Origin: JAUZOB01 sp963692465
Lineage (GTDB): Bacteria; Bacteroidota; Bacteroidia; Bacteroidales; Prolixibacteraceae
NCBI GenBank assembly: GCA_963692465.1
Contig: OY829943.1
Location: forward strand, 62,001-126,000
Direction of reading: 5' to 3'
Length of the DNA stretch: 64,000 bases
A program made the position numbers and the translations under genes. Every line of letters begins with the position of its first letter. The first letter of the stretch is position 1. The notes under the pieces were generated by a model that worked only from the letters and a program-made list of their open reading frames with translations, was not told where the DNA came from and ran no database searches. Shown one piece after another: positions 18,943-30,100 of the stretch.

Positions 18943-18977
18943 TCTTACGAAAGATAATCCGCAGCAGGAATGCCTTC

Positions 18978-20348
18978 TCATTCAGCCTTATCACCCAATG
19001 CTCTTTCAATTTTTGTTTTTACCATTTCTCTGTATTGAGCAATAATTGATTCACATTGTTTTTCTGTCGGGTAAGATTCATAATCAAAATCAATGCCCTT
19101 CAAAGCCGTAACGGTATAACTGTTTTCCTCAAATAAAACACCCAAGTCTATCTCAATAGAAAGAACGCCTAACTTTTCTCTCTTAGGATATTTTGATTCG
19201 TGGTGAAACCACAGAGATTTTGCATTTCTTACATAATCAAGGATCTGCTCATTGGTCGTATCTTTCATTACCTCATTCAAGTGCAACCCACCATTAGAAG
19301 ATTCTGTTTTACAAATTTTATTCCATGAGCGGTTTTGATCAAAAAGTCGAAAACTTGGCTTTAAGGCTTTTATGATCTGTTCTGTCATCGGGAAAAAGAA
19401 ATTTTCCAATACATTCCATACCTGTTCTTTGCTAAACACAGACTTTTCTTTCGTCATTTGGGTTCTCCTTTCCAGTAAGGTTATCTGTTTAGCAAAATCA
19501 TCTTCCTCTTCAATGCTTTCTCCTTTAGCCGCTTTTACACAAATCCGCAATGAATGCGCCAACTGATCCTTCATGTATTCCACAAAAGGCTGAATTCGGT
19601 CTAATGTAGCAGATACTTCATCGGAGGGAGTCAATCCAACTTCCACATCACACTGATGAAGAATTCGCAAATAGTTCTCTTTATCTTCGCTTTGAATAAC
19701 AACCATTGGATAACCATTTCTTATTAAGATATAGTTTACGAGCAAACGGGCAATACGCCCGTTCCCATCTTCAAACGGATGAATACGAATGTACCGATAG
19801 TGAAACAATGCAGCTATCTCAATAGGTGACAATATTTTTCTTTCTATTTCCTGATTATACCATTTGACAAGTTCTGTCATAAATGCCGGAGTCTCCTGTG
19901 GTGTTGCATAATAAAAAATTTCTCCAGTTGCCGTAATAACATGGTTAGAACGCGATTTGTATTCCCCGATTTGTATTTCTATCCGGGTAGTTTCACCTGC
20001 TTCCGTAATTGCATCTTTCCAATAAGGACGGACAAGAATTGTTTTGTTCAACTCGCGAATAAATGTTTCTGAAAGATGACGTTCTTTGTCTTTGGCTTCC
20101 TGTTTAACCATCTCAATCCCCACATTATGGGCTTTCATTTCCTCGTAGTCCCGTAATCTGGCATTACCGGAAGTTTCATCAAACATTAGTAAAAGTTCAG
20201 TTTGACCATAAGTCAGTGTATTCCCTTCCAGATGATTTGAGTTATAATTAAATTCCAATTTGAATTTATTATCCAATCTTTTCTGATCTTCCGGTTTTAA
20301 TGGTTGCAGGGAGATCCATTGGTTATATAATTCTTCTATTTTATCCAT
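18978..20348 (-). CDS. Fic family protein (class II, autoinhibited)
   Basis: A 456-residue Fic enzyme that probably AMPylates a protein target. The catalytic motif HPFEDGNGRIAR occupies residues 190-201 and is complete. An N-terminal inhibitory helix motif, S37-N-H-L-E41-G42, fits the (S/T)xxxE(G/N) rule, so this is a self-inhibited class II protein needing no separate antitoxin. The C-terminal 200 residues look like a helical and winged-helix region often found after such Fic cores, perhaps for DNA or partner binding. It is convergent with the HxlR gene, 35 bp away. The target is unknown. Confidence 0.92.
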   Translation of the reverse strand: MDKIEELYNQWISLQPLKPEDQKRLDNKFKLEFNYNSNHLEGNTLTYGQTELLLMFDETSGNARLRDYEEMKAHNVGIEMVKQEAKDKERHLSETFIRELNKTILVRPYWKDAITEAGETTRIEIQIGEYKSRSNHVITATGEIFYYATPQETPAFMTELVKWYNQEIERKILSPIEIAALFHYRYIRIHPFEDGNGRIARLLVNYILIRNGYPMVVIQSEDKENYLRILHQCDVEVGLTPSDEVSATLDRIQPFVEYMKDQLAHSLRICVKAAKGESIEEEDDFAKQITLLERRTQMTKEKSVFSKEQVWNVLENFFFPMTEQIIKALKPSFRLFDQNRSWNKICKTESSNGGLHLNEVMKDTTNEQILDYVRNAKSLWFHHESKYPKREKLGVLSIEIDLGVLFEENSYTVTALKGIDFDYESYPTEKQCESIIAQYREMVKTKIERALGDKAE

Positions 20349-20875
20349 GTTTATACTGCTTCTAATATCCTAATTTCTTACGGTATTCATTTTGTCTCTA
20401 AGATTAGGCATTCTTCGTTCAAAAATAGCTATTAATTTTTACAAATTATCCGTTCATATCTCGCATTACCCGTTTTTTCAGGAGGACAATTATGACTTCA
20501 GTGATCTGATTACAGACCCTTTGTATGATTGAGTTAATTCATTTATATTTATGACTCTGACCCTGTCTGTAAATGGCCATCCACAGGAAAGACTACCTCG
20601 AATAATAAAGATGTTTTTCTGAGTAAAAAAAGTGGGGACTAAACAATTGAGTTTAATCCCCACTTATTGAAAAACAAACAAACAAATATTTAAAACACTG
20701 GAATATAAATAAAATAATCTAATATTCCTTATTTCATTTAATGAAAGGAGCGATTAACCTGATCTCTTGAACTAAACAAGTCTGGTTTCCTGTAGCTGTC
20801 TTCCAAGTTTATGTAATGATTCTTGTATTTTCATTGCCTGTTTGGGACTAGCAAACATTACTCCGGTTCAGCTTT
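20349..20875. other. Intergenic region, 527 bp
   Basis: It holds the terminator at 20630-20665. A 28-codon minus-strand frame (about 20787-20873, MFASPKQAMK...) begins right after the GH115-like stop behind a GGAG. It could be a tiny downstream peptide or chance. The rest shows nothing. Confidence 0.35.
20630..20665 (-). terminator. Rho-independent terminator of the GH115-like gene
   Basis: AAGTGGGGACTAAAC pairs with GTTTAATCCCCACTT (14 of 15) around AATTGA. On the minus strand it is followed by seven T residues, making it one of the best terminators in the window. Confidence 0.85.
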
Positions 20876-23044
20876 TTATTTTAATGTTTTAAGTAATTGA
20901 GCCAATTGCAAGTCGGAGTTGATTTCACGTTCAATGTGAAATCCCCAAAATGAATTAATCCAGGTCCTATTTTCTTCTCCTCTGAACCAGTTTTCCCATT
21001 TGTCATGCTGCGCTTTATCTCTTTCGTTTTTTATTTCTTTGAGCCATCTGGCAGCTGTTTCCAGATAAGTAGCAGCCGTTTTAAAATCATTTTTACGAAT
21101 AGCATCAAAAGCTGATAATAAATCCATACCCCAATGATTTATCAATCGGGAGGTTTGAACCTGAAGCGTAAACGAGTCGAAATAGAACTGACGACGGGGC
21201 CTGCTCACCAATGAATTTGCATCTTTTGCCTGAATATAAAGAGAATCCCAGGAAGAAGCAGTTTGGCTCAAATAAGGAAGACTTAATTTCCCGAAACGAT
21301 CTCCTGTTGGAATATTGATTTTATTGACATAATCAATAACGGCTTTTTTAATATCCGGTTTCCCTTTAACTGAATCCAGTATATTTCCAGGCAAAACCGT
21401 ATAAGGAGAGATACATTCCACAACAATCCCATTTCTGCAGGGTTGTTCCATTTTCCAGTATTTCTCATAGAGATTCACAATCTTTTTTACGTTTGACGGA
21501 TTATACTCTTTGCGACACCATGATTCGGTAAATGTTCTCCAATAATCAGGATTAGCTTTCCATGGTTTTACCTCATTTGTAAAATTCATAGCCATCGCGA
21601 TCTTTAGGGGAAGTTCACGAACATCCCCCACATTAAATTCAGCCATTGTTGTTGCATTCGCATCGACAGCTTTCATCAGTTCATGCTGTACCTGTTTTAA
21701 AGGGGTCCATTGCACATATTGATTGTCGCAATAAGTAAGATGAAAAAATATTCCATGAAGAGGAGTCTTCTTAAAATCTTCTTTTGTGGGAACTTCTCCC
21801 ATCAGACCAAAAGAAGGATTGTCCGGCCAGAGTATAATAGTGTTTTCAGGAAATTTTAATTTACCAGTATGAAACTGGAGTACCGGATCATATCTCATTA
21901 CATAAGAGTACAAAGGCTTTCCTTTTGACGGGTCAAGGTGTTTGTCTAATAGTTGTTTCTGTTCTCTGATCGCATCATTTGTAAACACCGTTCTGCCTTC
22001 AACCGTTTTAGGAGCCCCGGGATCGGTATCACAAAAATCACGATCATTCCACGATTTTAACCCGATAGGCCAGATGGCCCGGTAATTTTTATACTTGTTT
22101 ACCGCTTCTTCCCAGAAAGAAATCATTTCATCCCGACTGGTACTCCAATCGTATGGTACATCTTTTCCATATTTTTTTTCAACGAACGGCCACCATTCAG
22201 TAGAAGTATTGGCAATGAGCATGTGCATATGGGACCCCATCACATACAAGCCCCGGTCGTTGGCTAGTTTCAGGGTTGTAGAATCAGGAGACCATCCATA
22301 TTCAGTAATCGTATAAAAATTCCCTCTCATTCTACATATCGTTTCGAATACATCAGCCCAAACCGCCGGGTCAATACGCATATCAAATCTAACAGGACCT
22401 TTCCATGAAAGCAAATAATTCTCATCATTGATAAACCATCCACGATATTTAAAAGTCGGTTCCCCTTTTTCTACGATTCCGAAATTCCATTTTGGATGAG
22501 TAACTTTTAAGGGGTTGGCATCAGTCCATAATTTCTGGGGATCAGTACCCAGAACTCTCTCACTGACTTCATAAAGGCCATACATTGTGCCCGTCGGGTC
22601 GCTTCCTGCAACCAGAAGAACATTCTGTCCCTTTTTAAAACCATCTTTTATTGGAATGATCTTAAAACTTTCCCATTTCCCTCTGAGTGAGGAAATGTCA
22701 ATTGAATTTCTCTTTTCAATCGTATTAAAAAAGGGATTATTTGCCGAAAGATCAACCGGAAGGATTATAACCGCACTTTCCGGAAGTTTATTCACAATTT
22801 GCGGCATCATAGAAGTTGATTCTTTAAAATCCCCTGCAATGTCTTTCACTGCATATTGTATTATGCTTGAAGCGGATGAGTCCAGTAATACCGCCACATC
22901 AGTTTTCCCGCCCCGACAGAATGAAAATCCTTTTAGTTCGCTTTTATGTCCTGACAGATTTTCTGCTTTTGAAGAAACAGCGGAAAACCCTAAAATTAAA
23001 AGTAGAAAACAAGCAATCCTTAATATTCTAACCTTCATATTCAT
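20876..23044 (-). CDS. GH115-like secreted glycoside hydrolase
   Basis: A 722-residue protein with a signal peptide ending SKA. The order of elements matches GH115 (alpha-1,2-glucuronidase) proteins. An N-terminal alpha/beta domain ends in TMYGLYEVSERVLGTDPQKLW. A TIM-barrel opening follows with FKYRGWFINDENYLLSW near residues 197-213. The barrel then carries RMRGNFYTITEYGW and MGSHMHMLI, and it ends in the helical region. It is shorter than many GH115 enzymes, which carry an extra C-terminal beta domain. The likely substrate is glucuronic-acid-bearing xylan or a related side chain, but the exact activity is not proven. It is the last unit of the minus-strand glycan locus. Confidence 0.78.
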   Translation of the reverse strand: MNMKVRILRIACFLLLILGFSAVSSKAENLSGHKSELKGFSFCRGGKTDVAVLLDSSASSIIQYAVKDIAGDFKESTSMMPQIVNKLPESAVIILPVDLSANNPFFNTIEKRNSIDISSLRGKWESFKIIPIKDGFKKGQNVLLVAGSDPTGTMYGLYEVSERVLGTDPQKLWTDANPLKVTHPKWNFGIVEKGEPTFKYRGWFINDENYLLSWKGPVRFDMRIDPAVWADVFETICRMRGNFYTITEYGWSPDSTTLKLANDRGLYVMGSHMHMLIANTSTEWWPFVEKKYGKDVPYDWSTSRDEMISFWEEAVNKYKNYRAIWPIGLKSWNDRDFCDTDPGAPKTVEGRTVFTNDAIREQKQLLDKHLDPSKGKPLYSYVMRYDPVLQFHTGKLKFPENTIILWPDNPSFGLMGEVPTKEDFKKTPLHGIFFHLTYCDNQYVQWTPLKQVQHELMKAVDANATTMAEFNVGDVRELPLKIAMAMNFTNEVKPWKANPDYWRTFTESWCRKEYNPSNVKKIVNLYEKYWKMEQPCRNGIVVECISPYTVLPGNILDSVKGKPDIKKAVIDYVNKINIPTGDRFGKLSLPYLSQTASSWDSLYIQAKDANSLVSRPRRQFYFDSFTLQVQTSRLINHWGMDLLSAFDAIRKNDFKTAATYLETAARWLKEIKNERDKAQHDKWENWFRGEENRTWINSFWGFHIEREINSDLQLAQLLKTLK

Positions 23045-23350
23045 TATTGATTTAAATGATATAACTTCAATATTAGCAGTCTATTAATATCAATTCATTT
23101 CTTATAATTTGTGCTATTTATCGTTTGTTAAAATTAGCTTCATCGTCAACAAAAACGAATTAATAAAATGCGCTTTTCTTTATACTTTGTGTCCCAAAAC
23201 AGGAAAAATCATATCTAAACACATCCGGTTACCAATAAATACAAAAAAAGGGATGTCTTTTGAGACACCCCTTTCCAAAGCAAACAAAATTCATCGTTCT
23301 CGTTTACCAATCATTTCTTTTCGTAACCACACTTTTACAGTCAATAAACA
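23045..23350. other. Intergenic region, 306 bp
   Basis: It contains the phosphoesterase terminator at 23247-23274 and the upstream region of the GH115-like gene. No ORF is credible. Confidence 0.4.
23247..23274 (-). terminator. Hairpin terminator after the phosphoesterase gene
   Basis: AAAGGGATGTCT pairs with AGACACCCCTTT around TTTG, with one wobble pair. An A-run on its left gives a T-run on the minus strand. It resembles the terminator at 1628-1664. Confidence 0.75.
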
Positions 23351-24328
23351 TCAATTCCTTTTAAAAGAATAGTTTAAGCACTGACCCGACAAAGCCCAGA
23401 TATAAGTATCAAACTTTGCTTCATCTTCATAGAGGTCAATCACCCGGCTACCCCTTTCGAGAATCTCCTTATAAGCAGAGACATAACCGGTCTTCCGTCC
23501 GTAAGCAAGACAGATATTATCAAGACTCCCGATAAAGTCATTATTGTGATCATGTCCGCAAAAAACGCCTATAACATCATTCATTTCTATAAACGAAGCA
23601 AACAATCCGGTATTCAGGGCTGGAGAACAAACCTCTTCTGAACGGTTCCCTAACGTTTCCTTTTCATTCCTGATAATTCCGTATTCCTGCAACGGAATAT
23701 GAAAAAAAGCAAGAGACGGAAGCGCCTTTCCATTATCTTTCCTGGTGTATATCTTACTTTGTTGACGATACCAGTTGATTTGATTATACTTTATCCAATC
23801 ATAACCTCTCACTGTTTTCAACTGTGACGAAGCCTGCGAATCGAACAAGTAGATAATCCATCTATTTTCCCGTCCAGTCTCTGACAATATTGGTAAAGCA
23901 CAATTCCCCAATCCTGCTATCGATTTATCTGCATTGACGGTAAGATTATAGGAACTCTTCTGCAATAAACTTAATGCCTCTGATTTCGGACAGTCTGCTT
24001 CGGCATCGTGGTTTCCAAATGCAACAGCAAACGGAGTTTTTAACGTATTCATCAAACTAATTAATTCCCGCCATCCTTCTACTGCATTGGCTGAAAATAC
24101 AATATCTCCAGTGAAAACAGCCAGGTCCGGCTTCTCGACCTCAATGGACTTCCGAATTAATGCAAAAGTACTGTCATCATATTGTTTTGCACCAGCTACC
24201 CAATGTAAATCGGTAAACTGAATAATTCTGAATTTGTGATTTTTAAATTTCAATACGGGTTTTGCACTAAAGGCATTCAAAGACAAAAAAACAGTTAAAG
24301 CAATCAGTAATATTTTCATTTTATTCAT
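23351..24328 (-). CDS. Secreted calcineurin-like phosphoesterase
   Basis: A 325-residue metallophosphoesterase with a signal peptide (cleavage near FSA, residue 22). All four metal-site motifs are present: FTDLHW (about 38-43), FTGDIVF, FGNHDAEAD and FCGHDHNND with a final GR. It resembles the purple-acid-phosphatase-like Bacteroidota proteins that hydrolyse phosphomonoesters or diesters outside the cytoplasm. It sits between the SusC/SusD module and the GH115-like gene on the same strand with terminators on both sides. It may therefore remove phosphate from a substituted glycan or scavenge phosphate. Met4 is an alternative start. Confidence 0.88.
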   Translation of the reverse strand: MNKMKILLIALTVFLSLNAFSAKPVLKFKNHKFRIIQFTDLHWVAGAKQYDDSTFALIRKSIEVEKPDLAVFTGDIVFSANAVEGWRELISLMNTLKTPFAVAFGNHDAEADCPKSEALSLLQKSSYNLTVNADKSIAGLGNCALPILSETGRENRWIIYLFDSQASSQLKTVRGYDWIKYNQINWYRQQSKIYTRKDNGKALPSLAFFHIPLQEYGIIRNEKETLGNRSEEVCSPALNTGLFASFIEMNDVIGVFCGHDHNNDFIGSLDNICLAYGRKTGYVSAYKEILERGSRVIDLYEDEAKFDTYIWALSGQCLNYSFKRN

Positions 24329-24426
24329 ATCAGTTTTTTTTATTTAATTCGACAAATTTAACCCCATTATGTCCGTGGTGTACCATCTGCAGGTAATCTA
24401 TATATCCTTTCACTAAAAATATTATA

Positions 24427-24456
24427 AACCGGAGTGACATTTAAATCACTCCGGTT
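24427..24456 (-). terminator. Terminator of the SusC-SusD-lipoprotein operon
   Basis: AACCGGAGTGA and its exact complement flank an 8-base loop, a perfect 11-bp stem, followed on the minus strand by a T-rich stretch. It lies 60 bp past the lipoprotein stop. Confidence 0.75.
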
Positions 24457-24517
24457 CGGTTTTATTGTTTGTGGTTTATAACGAAGACCGACGATTGCCG
24501 GAATCTAAAAGCAATAT

Positions 24518-25396
24518 TTATTTTTGTATTTTCTCATCAATAACAAGATCTCCGGTTGGTGAGGTCATTGAAACTACCTTGATCAACCCTTTATGACCCG
24601 CCTTAGTTTGAAAGAAAACAACATCTCCGACAGAAAATGGAATAATTTCCAGAGTTCCGGTCATTCCTGCAAAAGCATCATCACTTTTCATCTTATTAAA
24701 ATCTGATGCAGTAAAAGTTGTCGGAGCAAACCTTGCTCCCATATCTCCAAGTCTGTTATGTCCGTCATGATGATCGGCATCCAAGTCAGTATCTCCAAAC
24801 TCCGCCAAATCAAAAAAGATATCAATTAACGGTTTTCTTGCAGGGTCACTAAAAGCATCCGAATGATAAGTAATTCCCGTTTCTGCATCAAAGGCGCTGG
24901 GTGCACTGCTATCCCATCCACCTAAGCTTATTCCCGGAAATGAATTAATATTCATTGGGCGAGCTTTAACCAGATAATTTACGGAAGTAATATTTCCCTC
25001 CTTATCAGTTAATTGGATTCGCAAATTAGAAGTTATTTTCACATTTGTAAGGTTTATTTTGAAATGATAAACTGTCAAGGTATCCGGGATATTGTCATAG
25101 CCTTTAGAGCCCGAATAAATTCCAGCACCGGTAACTTCAATTTCCGAAGTTCCACCTTTCCATGTAAAATTACAGAATACTTGTATTTTATCAATTTTCC
25201 CGGGAGCAGTAGCAACACCTGAGATCGTACAGGTATCGCCAGTATAAACAGAATCCCGTGCAGTGCTGTTATCCAGTTTTAACGAAACAGGAAAAGAGAC
25301 CTTATTGTCATCATGACTACAGCTGCAGATTAATCCCGTCAGTAAGATCAATGCTGCCATCGAGAATAAATGTATTTTTTTCATAATCAGTTTCAT
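24518..25396 (-). CDS. PUL-associated surface lipoprotein
   Basis: A lipoprotein of about 292 residues. The longer frame starts at 25420, but the Mets at 25396 and 25384 give a normal signal peptide (LLTGLICSCSHDDN, Cys24 or Cys26). The N-terminal half looks like an immunoglobulin-like domain (VYTGDTCTISGVATAPGKI), and the second half has no motif that I know. It begins 25 bp after the SusD stop and ends before a strong terminator. It is therefore the third gene of the SusC operon, in the place where SusE/F-type surface glycan-binding proteins occur. A binding role is inferred from position only. Confidence 0.78.
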   Translation of the reverse strand: MKLIMKKIHLFSMAALILLTGLICSCSHDDNKVSFPVSLKLDNSTARDSVYTGDTCTISGVATAPGKIDKIQVFCNFTWKGGTSEIEVTGAGIYSGSKGYDNIPDTLTVYHFKINLTNVKITSNLRIQLTDKEGNITSVNYLVKARPMNINSFPGISLGGWDSSAPSAFDAETGITYHSDAFSDPARKPLIDIFFDLAEFGDTDLDADHHDGHNRLGDMGARFAPTTFTASDFNKMKSDDAFAGMTGTLEIIPFSVGDVVFFQTKAGHKGLIKVVSMTSPTGDLVIDEKIQK

Positions 25397-25421
25397 TTTT
25401 TTGAATTTTAAATCAAACATA

Positions 25422-27164
25422 TCACCACCCTGGATTTTGCCAATTCATAATGGACGCATCATCTACAGGAATTGGAAATATCAAAAACTTAGCAGACCAT
25501 GATTGCTTATTCCCGATAACAAAACGCTCATAATTCCATGAATTATTTGCAGTTGGAGTTATTCTCATACCAGTAGATAGCTTATCTGTTTTATCCAATA
25601 TTTTCCAACGACGCACATCCCAGAATCGGTTTTCTTCAAAGGCGAATTCAGTCCAGCGTTCTTTTCGAATGTATTCCCGCATCTGACCTTGTGATAATCC
25701 ACTTTTGACATTCGGCATATTCACCCGGTCCCTGATCACTTTTAAGGCAGAATAAACTGCATCATCCGGACCATTCACCTCATTCTCAGCTTCTGCATAA
25801 TTCAAATAGAGTTCTGCTAATCGCATTCTTTTCCACGGACCACTACTCGAATTATTGACTGCAATGCTGTCATTTATAAATTTATTTAGGTAATAACCTG
25901 TAAACGTGTGTAACCGACTGTTATTCCTAACTTCATCTAATCCCCCCACATAAGATTCTACTGTTAAAGTAGGGTTAGTGCAACATTTTGAACCATTGAA
26001 TAAAACAGTAGCATAAAAACGAGGGTCACGTCCCACATAAGGATTTTGAAGATCATATCCGGACCCAGCAATATAATTCGGATGTAGATGTTCGTCATCA
26101 GAATAACGATTTGCCGGATCGATAACAGGTAAACCTGTTGCTTGCATGTCGTAAGCATCTACCATTTCCTGTGTCGGACAATTACCGGCTTTTAACTTAT
26201 CATTTCGCTGAGGAAAAGCATTACAATGAGCAAAACCACCGGAATTCATTGACCCAGCATTTTGATTTTCCATAATTGTTTCCCGATCCCGCGGAATATT
26301 ATTTATATCCGACTGGTTATAAAAATAGTTTGCATAAGAAGCATCTCCCAAATCAGAAGAGTAATACAATGCATACCCATTAGCAGTCAATTGATCAATA
26401 GCATCTTTTGCAGCATCTCTTGCTTTTGTCCATAGAATCTTATCATTCGTTGGGTTCCACAAAGGACTTGCAGATAACAAGGTTATTTCAGATTTCAGCG
26501 TAATCGCAATTGCTTTTGTATACCGTCCGCGTTCGCTCTCACTTTTTATTCTCCACGGGAAGTTGTCTATTTTCAATGTAGCATCGACATCTTCGGAAAT
26601 AAAATCCGATACTTCCTGAAAATTGGGTCTTGTTAATCTTGCAAAATCAGTTGTTAAATTAAATGGAGTCCGTGTTAATGGCTGAGGTCCGTACTTTTTA
26701 CACATTTCATAGTAATAAAAATCCCTTAATATCGTAGCTTCTGCTTTAAATCTGGGCTTATCAGTTGCTCGAGCTGCACAATTGTCAAGATTAGCCAGGA
26801 ATACATTACATTGACGAATTCCATTCCATCCTGAATAATATGGCGAATAATTATGGGCGGTTGGGTCTCCACTGTTAGTCATTCCCCCGTTATACCATGT
26901 ACTTGCAAGCAGTTGCCCCTCTGTATAATCTGAATCCCATGCACAATCGCTACATCCATCAAGCATCGTCACATAAAAGTAGTCCAATCCGTAATCCGGT
27001 AAATGACCATAACAGGAATTTAAATAGGCTTCTGATTTTTTTTGATCGCCCCAGACTTCACTCATAGGAATACGTCCATCAGGAGTCAGGTCAAGATCAT
27101 TCGAACATCCCGACATTACCAGTGAAGCCAAAGAAATAAATATATAAAATATGGATTTTTTCAT
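25422..27164 (-). CDS. SusD/RagB family glycan-binding lipoprotein
   Basis: A surface lipoprotein of about 580 residues that pairs with SusC. The upstream Met at 27191 lies inside the SusC end; the Met at 27164 gives MKKSIFYIF...VMSGCSND with Cys20 as the lipidated residue. The SusD pattern follows: LDLTPDGRIPMSEVWGD, then the TPR-like scaffold WNGIRQCNVFLANL. The conserved C-terminal block RWTEFAFEENRFWDVRRWKI is also present, along with a closing FLIFPIPVDDA. It begins 14 bp after the SusC stop. Confidence 0.95.
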   Translation of the reverse strand: MKKSIFYIFISLASLVMSGCSNDLDLTPDGRIPMSEVWGDQKKSEAYLNSCYGHLPDYGLDYFYVTMLDGCSDCAWDSDYTEGQLLASTWYNGGMTNSGDPTAHNYSPYYSGWNGIRQCNVFLANLDNCAARATDKPRFKAEATILRDFYYYEMCKKYGPQPLTRTPFNLTTDFARLTRPNFQEVSDFISEDVDATLKIDNFPWRIKSESERGRYTKAIAITLKSEITLLSASPLWNPTNDKILWTKARDAAKDAIDQLTANGYALYYSSDLGDASYANYFYNQSDINNIPRDRETIMENQNAGSMNSGGFAHCNAFPQRNDKLKAGNCPTQEMVDAYDMQATGLPVIDPANRYSDDEHLHPNYIAGSGYDLQNPYVGRDPRFYATVLFNGSKCCTNPTLTVESYVGGLDEVRNNSRLHTFTGYYLNKFINDSIAVNNSSSGPWKRMRLAELYLNYAEAENEVNGPDDAVYSALKVIRDRVNMPNVKSGLSQGQMREYIRKERWTEFAFEENRFWDVRRWKILDKTDKLSTGMRITPTANNSWNYERFVIGNKQSWSAKFLIFPIPVDDASIMNWQNPGW

Positions 27165-27177
27165 GATAAATGAATGT

Positions 27178-30100
27178 TTAGAAATTAACATTAACTCCTA
27201 CATTGTAGGTTCTGGTCATTGGATAGGTATAGTTACTGCTAACTTCCGGATCAAGATTCTTACTGATCATATGATCAACAGTAAACAGATTCAAACCATT
27301 AACATAGATTCTTATCTTCGAAGATTTAACCTTTTTCGATAAGCTTAATGGTAACGTATATCCAAGTTCTAGATTTTTCAACCGCCAATAGGCACAATTT
27401 TCATAAAAGAAGTCATTCGGACATTCGCTGGATGATTGGGCGGTACTTAAGGCTGGGAATGTAATTTTGGCACCATTGGCTGCTCTTTCCGGAGTCCATG
27501 CAGTTTTATCATTATTGTAGTAAACGCCATTACCGCCGACAAATTCCCAAACACCTTGAGCATCATAATATTTCGAACAATGAGCAATTCCCTGAATCAA
27601 GAAGGAAAGATCGACGTGTTTGCAATTGAAACTAAATGCAGCGCCATAAGTGTATTCCGGGACATCGGTATATTTTAACAGAACTTTATCTGCATTATCA
27701 ATTATTCCGTCATGATTCAGATCTTTGTATTTAAAATCACCCGGGCGGGGAGGTCTTCCCGTATAAGTTATTTCGGAAGCATCAATTTCCTGTTGACTTT
27801 TCCAATACCCATCTGTTTCCCAACCAAATCGATACGACCTTGAAATAGCATAACCGGTCTTTCTGTAACGACAGACATAAGTATCCGGATATTCCGGTTC
27901 ATCATCATATAACACTTTATTTTTCGCATAATTGAAATTTATGCTTGAAGTCATTGAAAAATCAGGTGTAAAAGCATGATGATAATTAAGAACTAGTTCA
28001 TATCCTTTATTGGAGACTCTTCCGATATTTAGAGGTGGAATGCTGTTCATTCCCACGATACTTGGCACTAAGGATCTATCGATTAAAACATTATTTCGTT
28101 TTTCATTAAAAAGATCTACCGTAATATTCAGATCAGTAAAGAGTCCGATTTCCGTTCCGATATTTACCTTCTTGGCAACTTCCCATTTTAAATTCGCATT
28201 TCCAAAATATTGCTCATTAATTGACTGTCCATCACCGATTGATCCTGAATAACCTCCTGCCAGATTTATATTATCAAGGTATAAGAAGCGGGTTCCATTC
28301 AACTGATCATTTCCAACCTCTCCCCAGGAAGCACGTAATTTCAAATAAGTAAGGGTTTTATTATCTTTTAAAAAATCCTCATTCGATATTACCCAACTAC
28401 CAGATAAAGAAGGGAAGAATCCAAAACGATGCCCTTTGGCAAATTGTTCCGATCCATTATATCCAGCATTAACTTCTGCAAAATATTTATGGTTATACCC
28501 GTAGGTTGCCCGACCCACTAACCCAATGTAACGATATGGCAATCGCTCATCTGGCTTAATCGTCTCATCTTTTTGAAACATAATCAACCCTGTTACATCA
28601 TGTAAATTATTAAAGGTCCGATTATAATTTATAAACCATTGGTAATTAAAATAAGACTGGAAAGCAGCAGAAGTACTTAATGAAAGCGGAGTATTTTCCA
28701 CATTATCTCTTCGGGCATAAGCCACTGAATCTTTTCCGTCAGAACCGGTTTTAATCTCTTGCATCCAATGCTGATAGTCCTGACCTGCACTTAGTTCACG
28801 AATGGATTTCGTATCAAACGAGGCAATCATCTTTGTTGAAAGGCCATCTGTGATGAAATTCAATTTTTGCTCCATCGAATAGCTTGCCATCACATTACTT
28901 CTCGTTTCCTGACGGTAACCTGATCGGTTTACCATAGCATAAGGACTCAATCCATCATTATACAACGGGGTAATAACCTGTCCGGCAGGAGTCAAAGGTC
29001 CTGGTTGTATGTTAGGGGTCACCATGGTATAAGCCATAATCTGGTATGCATTCCATTGAGGTTGATTCTCTTTTTCCAAATAACCACCCACATTCAAAGA
29101 GGTGCTCAATGTCGGATTTAACTTTACATCTATATTTGATCGAAAATTGTACCGCCGTAAAGAAGAACTCGGATCATAATCTTTCTGATCCACTTTCCAC
29201 TGACCTCCCTGATCCAGATAACCGGCATTAATAAAATAATTAAAGCGTTTATTTCCACCACTAACATTCAGGTTATAACGTGTTTGCGGAGTATAGTTTT
29301 TTGAGATAAGCTTCATCCAATTAATGTCAGGATAAGCAAGTGGTTCATCTTGAATTTTATAGTGATTAATCTGTGCATCCGTAAATTCGATTGCTTTTCC
29401 ATCATTAAGGTTAGCCTGATTCCTTAACGTTGCATATTCCCAGGAATGCACAGGGGTTGGCATTCTTGTAAAATTTTGGTATCCTTGTTCTACCGAAAAT
29501 GAAATCTGTTGCAAGTCATTCTTTCCCCGCTTTGTCGTAACAAGGATTACCCCATTAGCACCACGCACACCAAAGACAGCTGTCGAAGAAGCATCCTTTA
29601 AGATCGAAACGTTTTCTACTTCGTTTGGATCGATATAAGACAAATCCCGCGGGACCCCGTCGACTAAGATCAACGGGGCCTGTCCGTTCAATGTTCCTTG
29701 TCCTCTTAAATAAAGATTTGTCACATCAGCTCCCGGCTGTCCACTCTGTTGAATAGTTGTTAATCCAGGTAAACGCCCAGCAAGTGCTACTGCTAAATTT
29801 GCAGCCGGACTTTGCTTTATCTCTTTTGTTTGTATGGTAGATATTGCACCCGTTACGGTCTCCCGTTTTTGCTGACCATAACCAACAACGACCACTTCGT
29901 TAATACTATGGAATTCATCCTCCAGAACCACATTAATAGAACTTTGATCTTTTAAAGGGATCAATTTGGTTTTCATTCCGACAAAAGAAAACTGAAGTTC
30001 CTTAGCCGATTTCGGAATAGCAATCGAATAATTTCCATCGACATCTGTAATCACTCCAGTGGTGGTTCCTTTAATAGAGACCGTAACACCGGGCAGTGGG

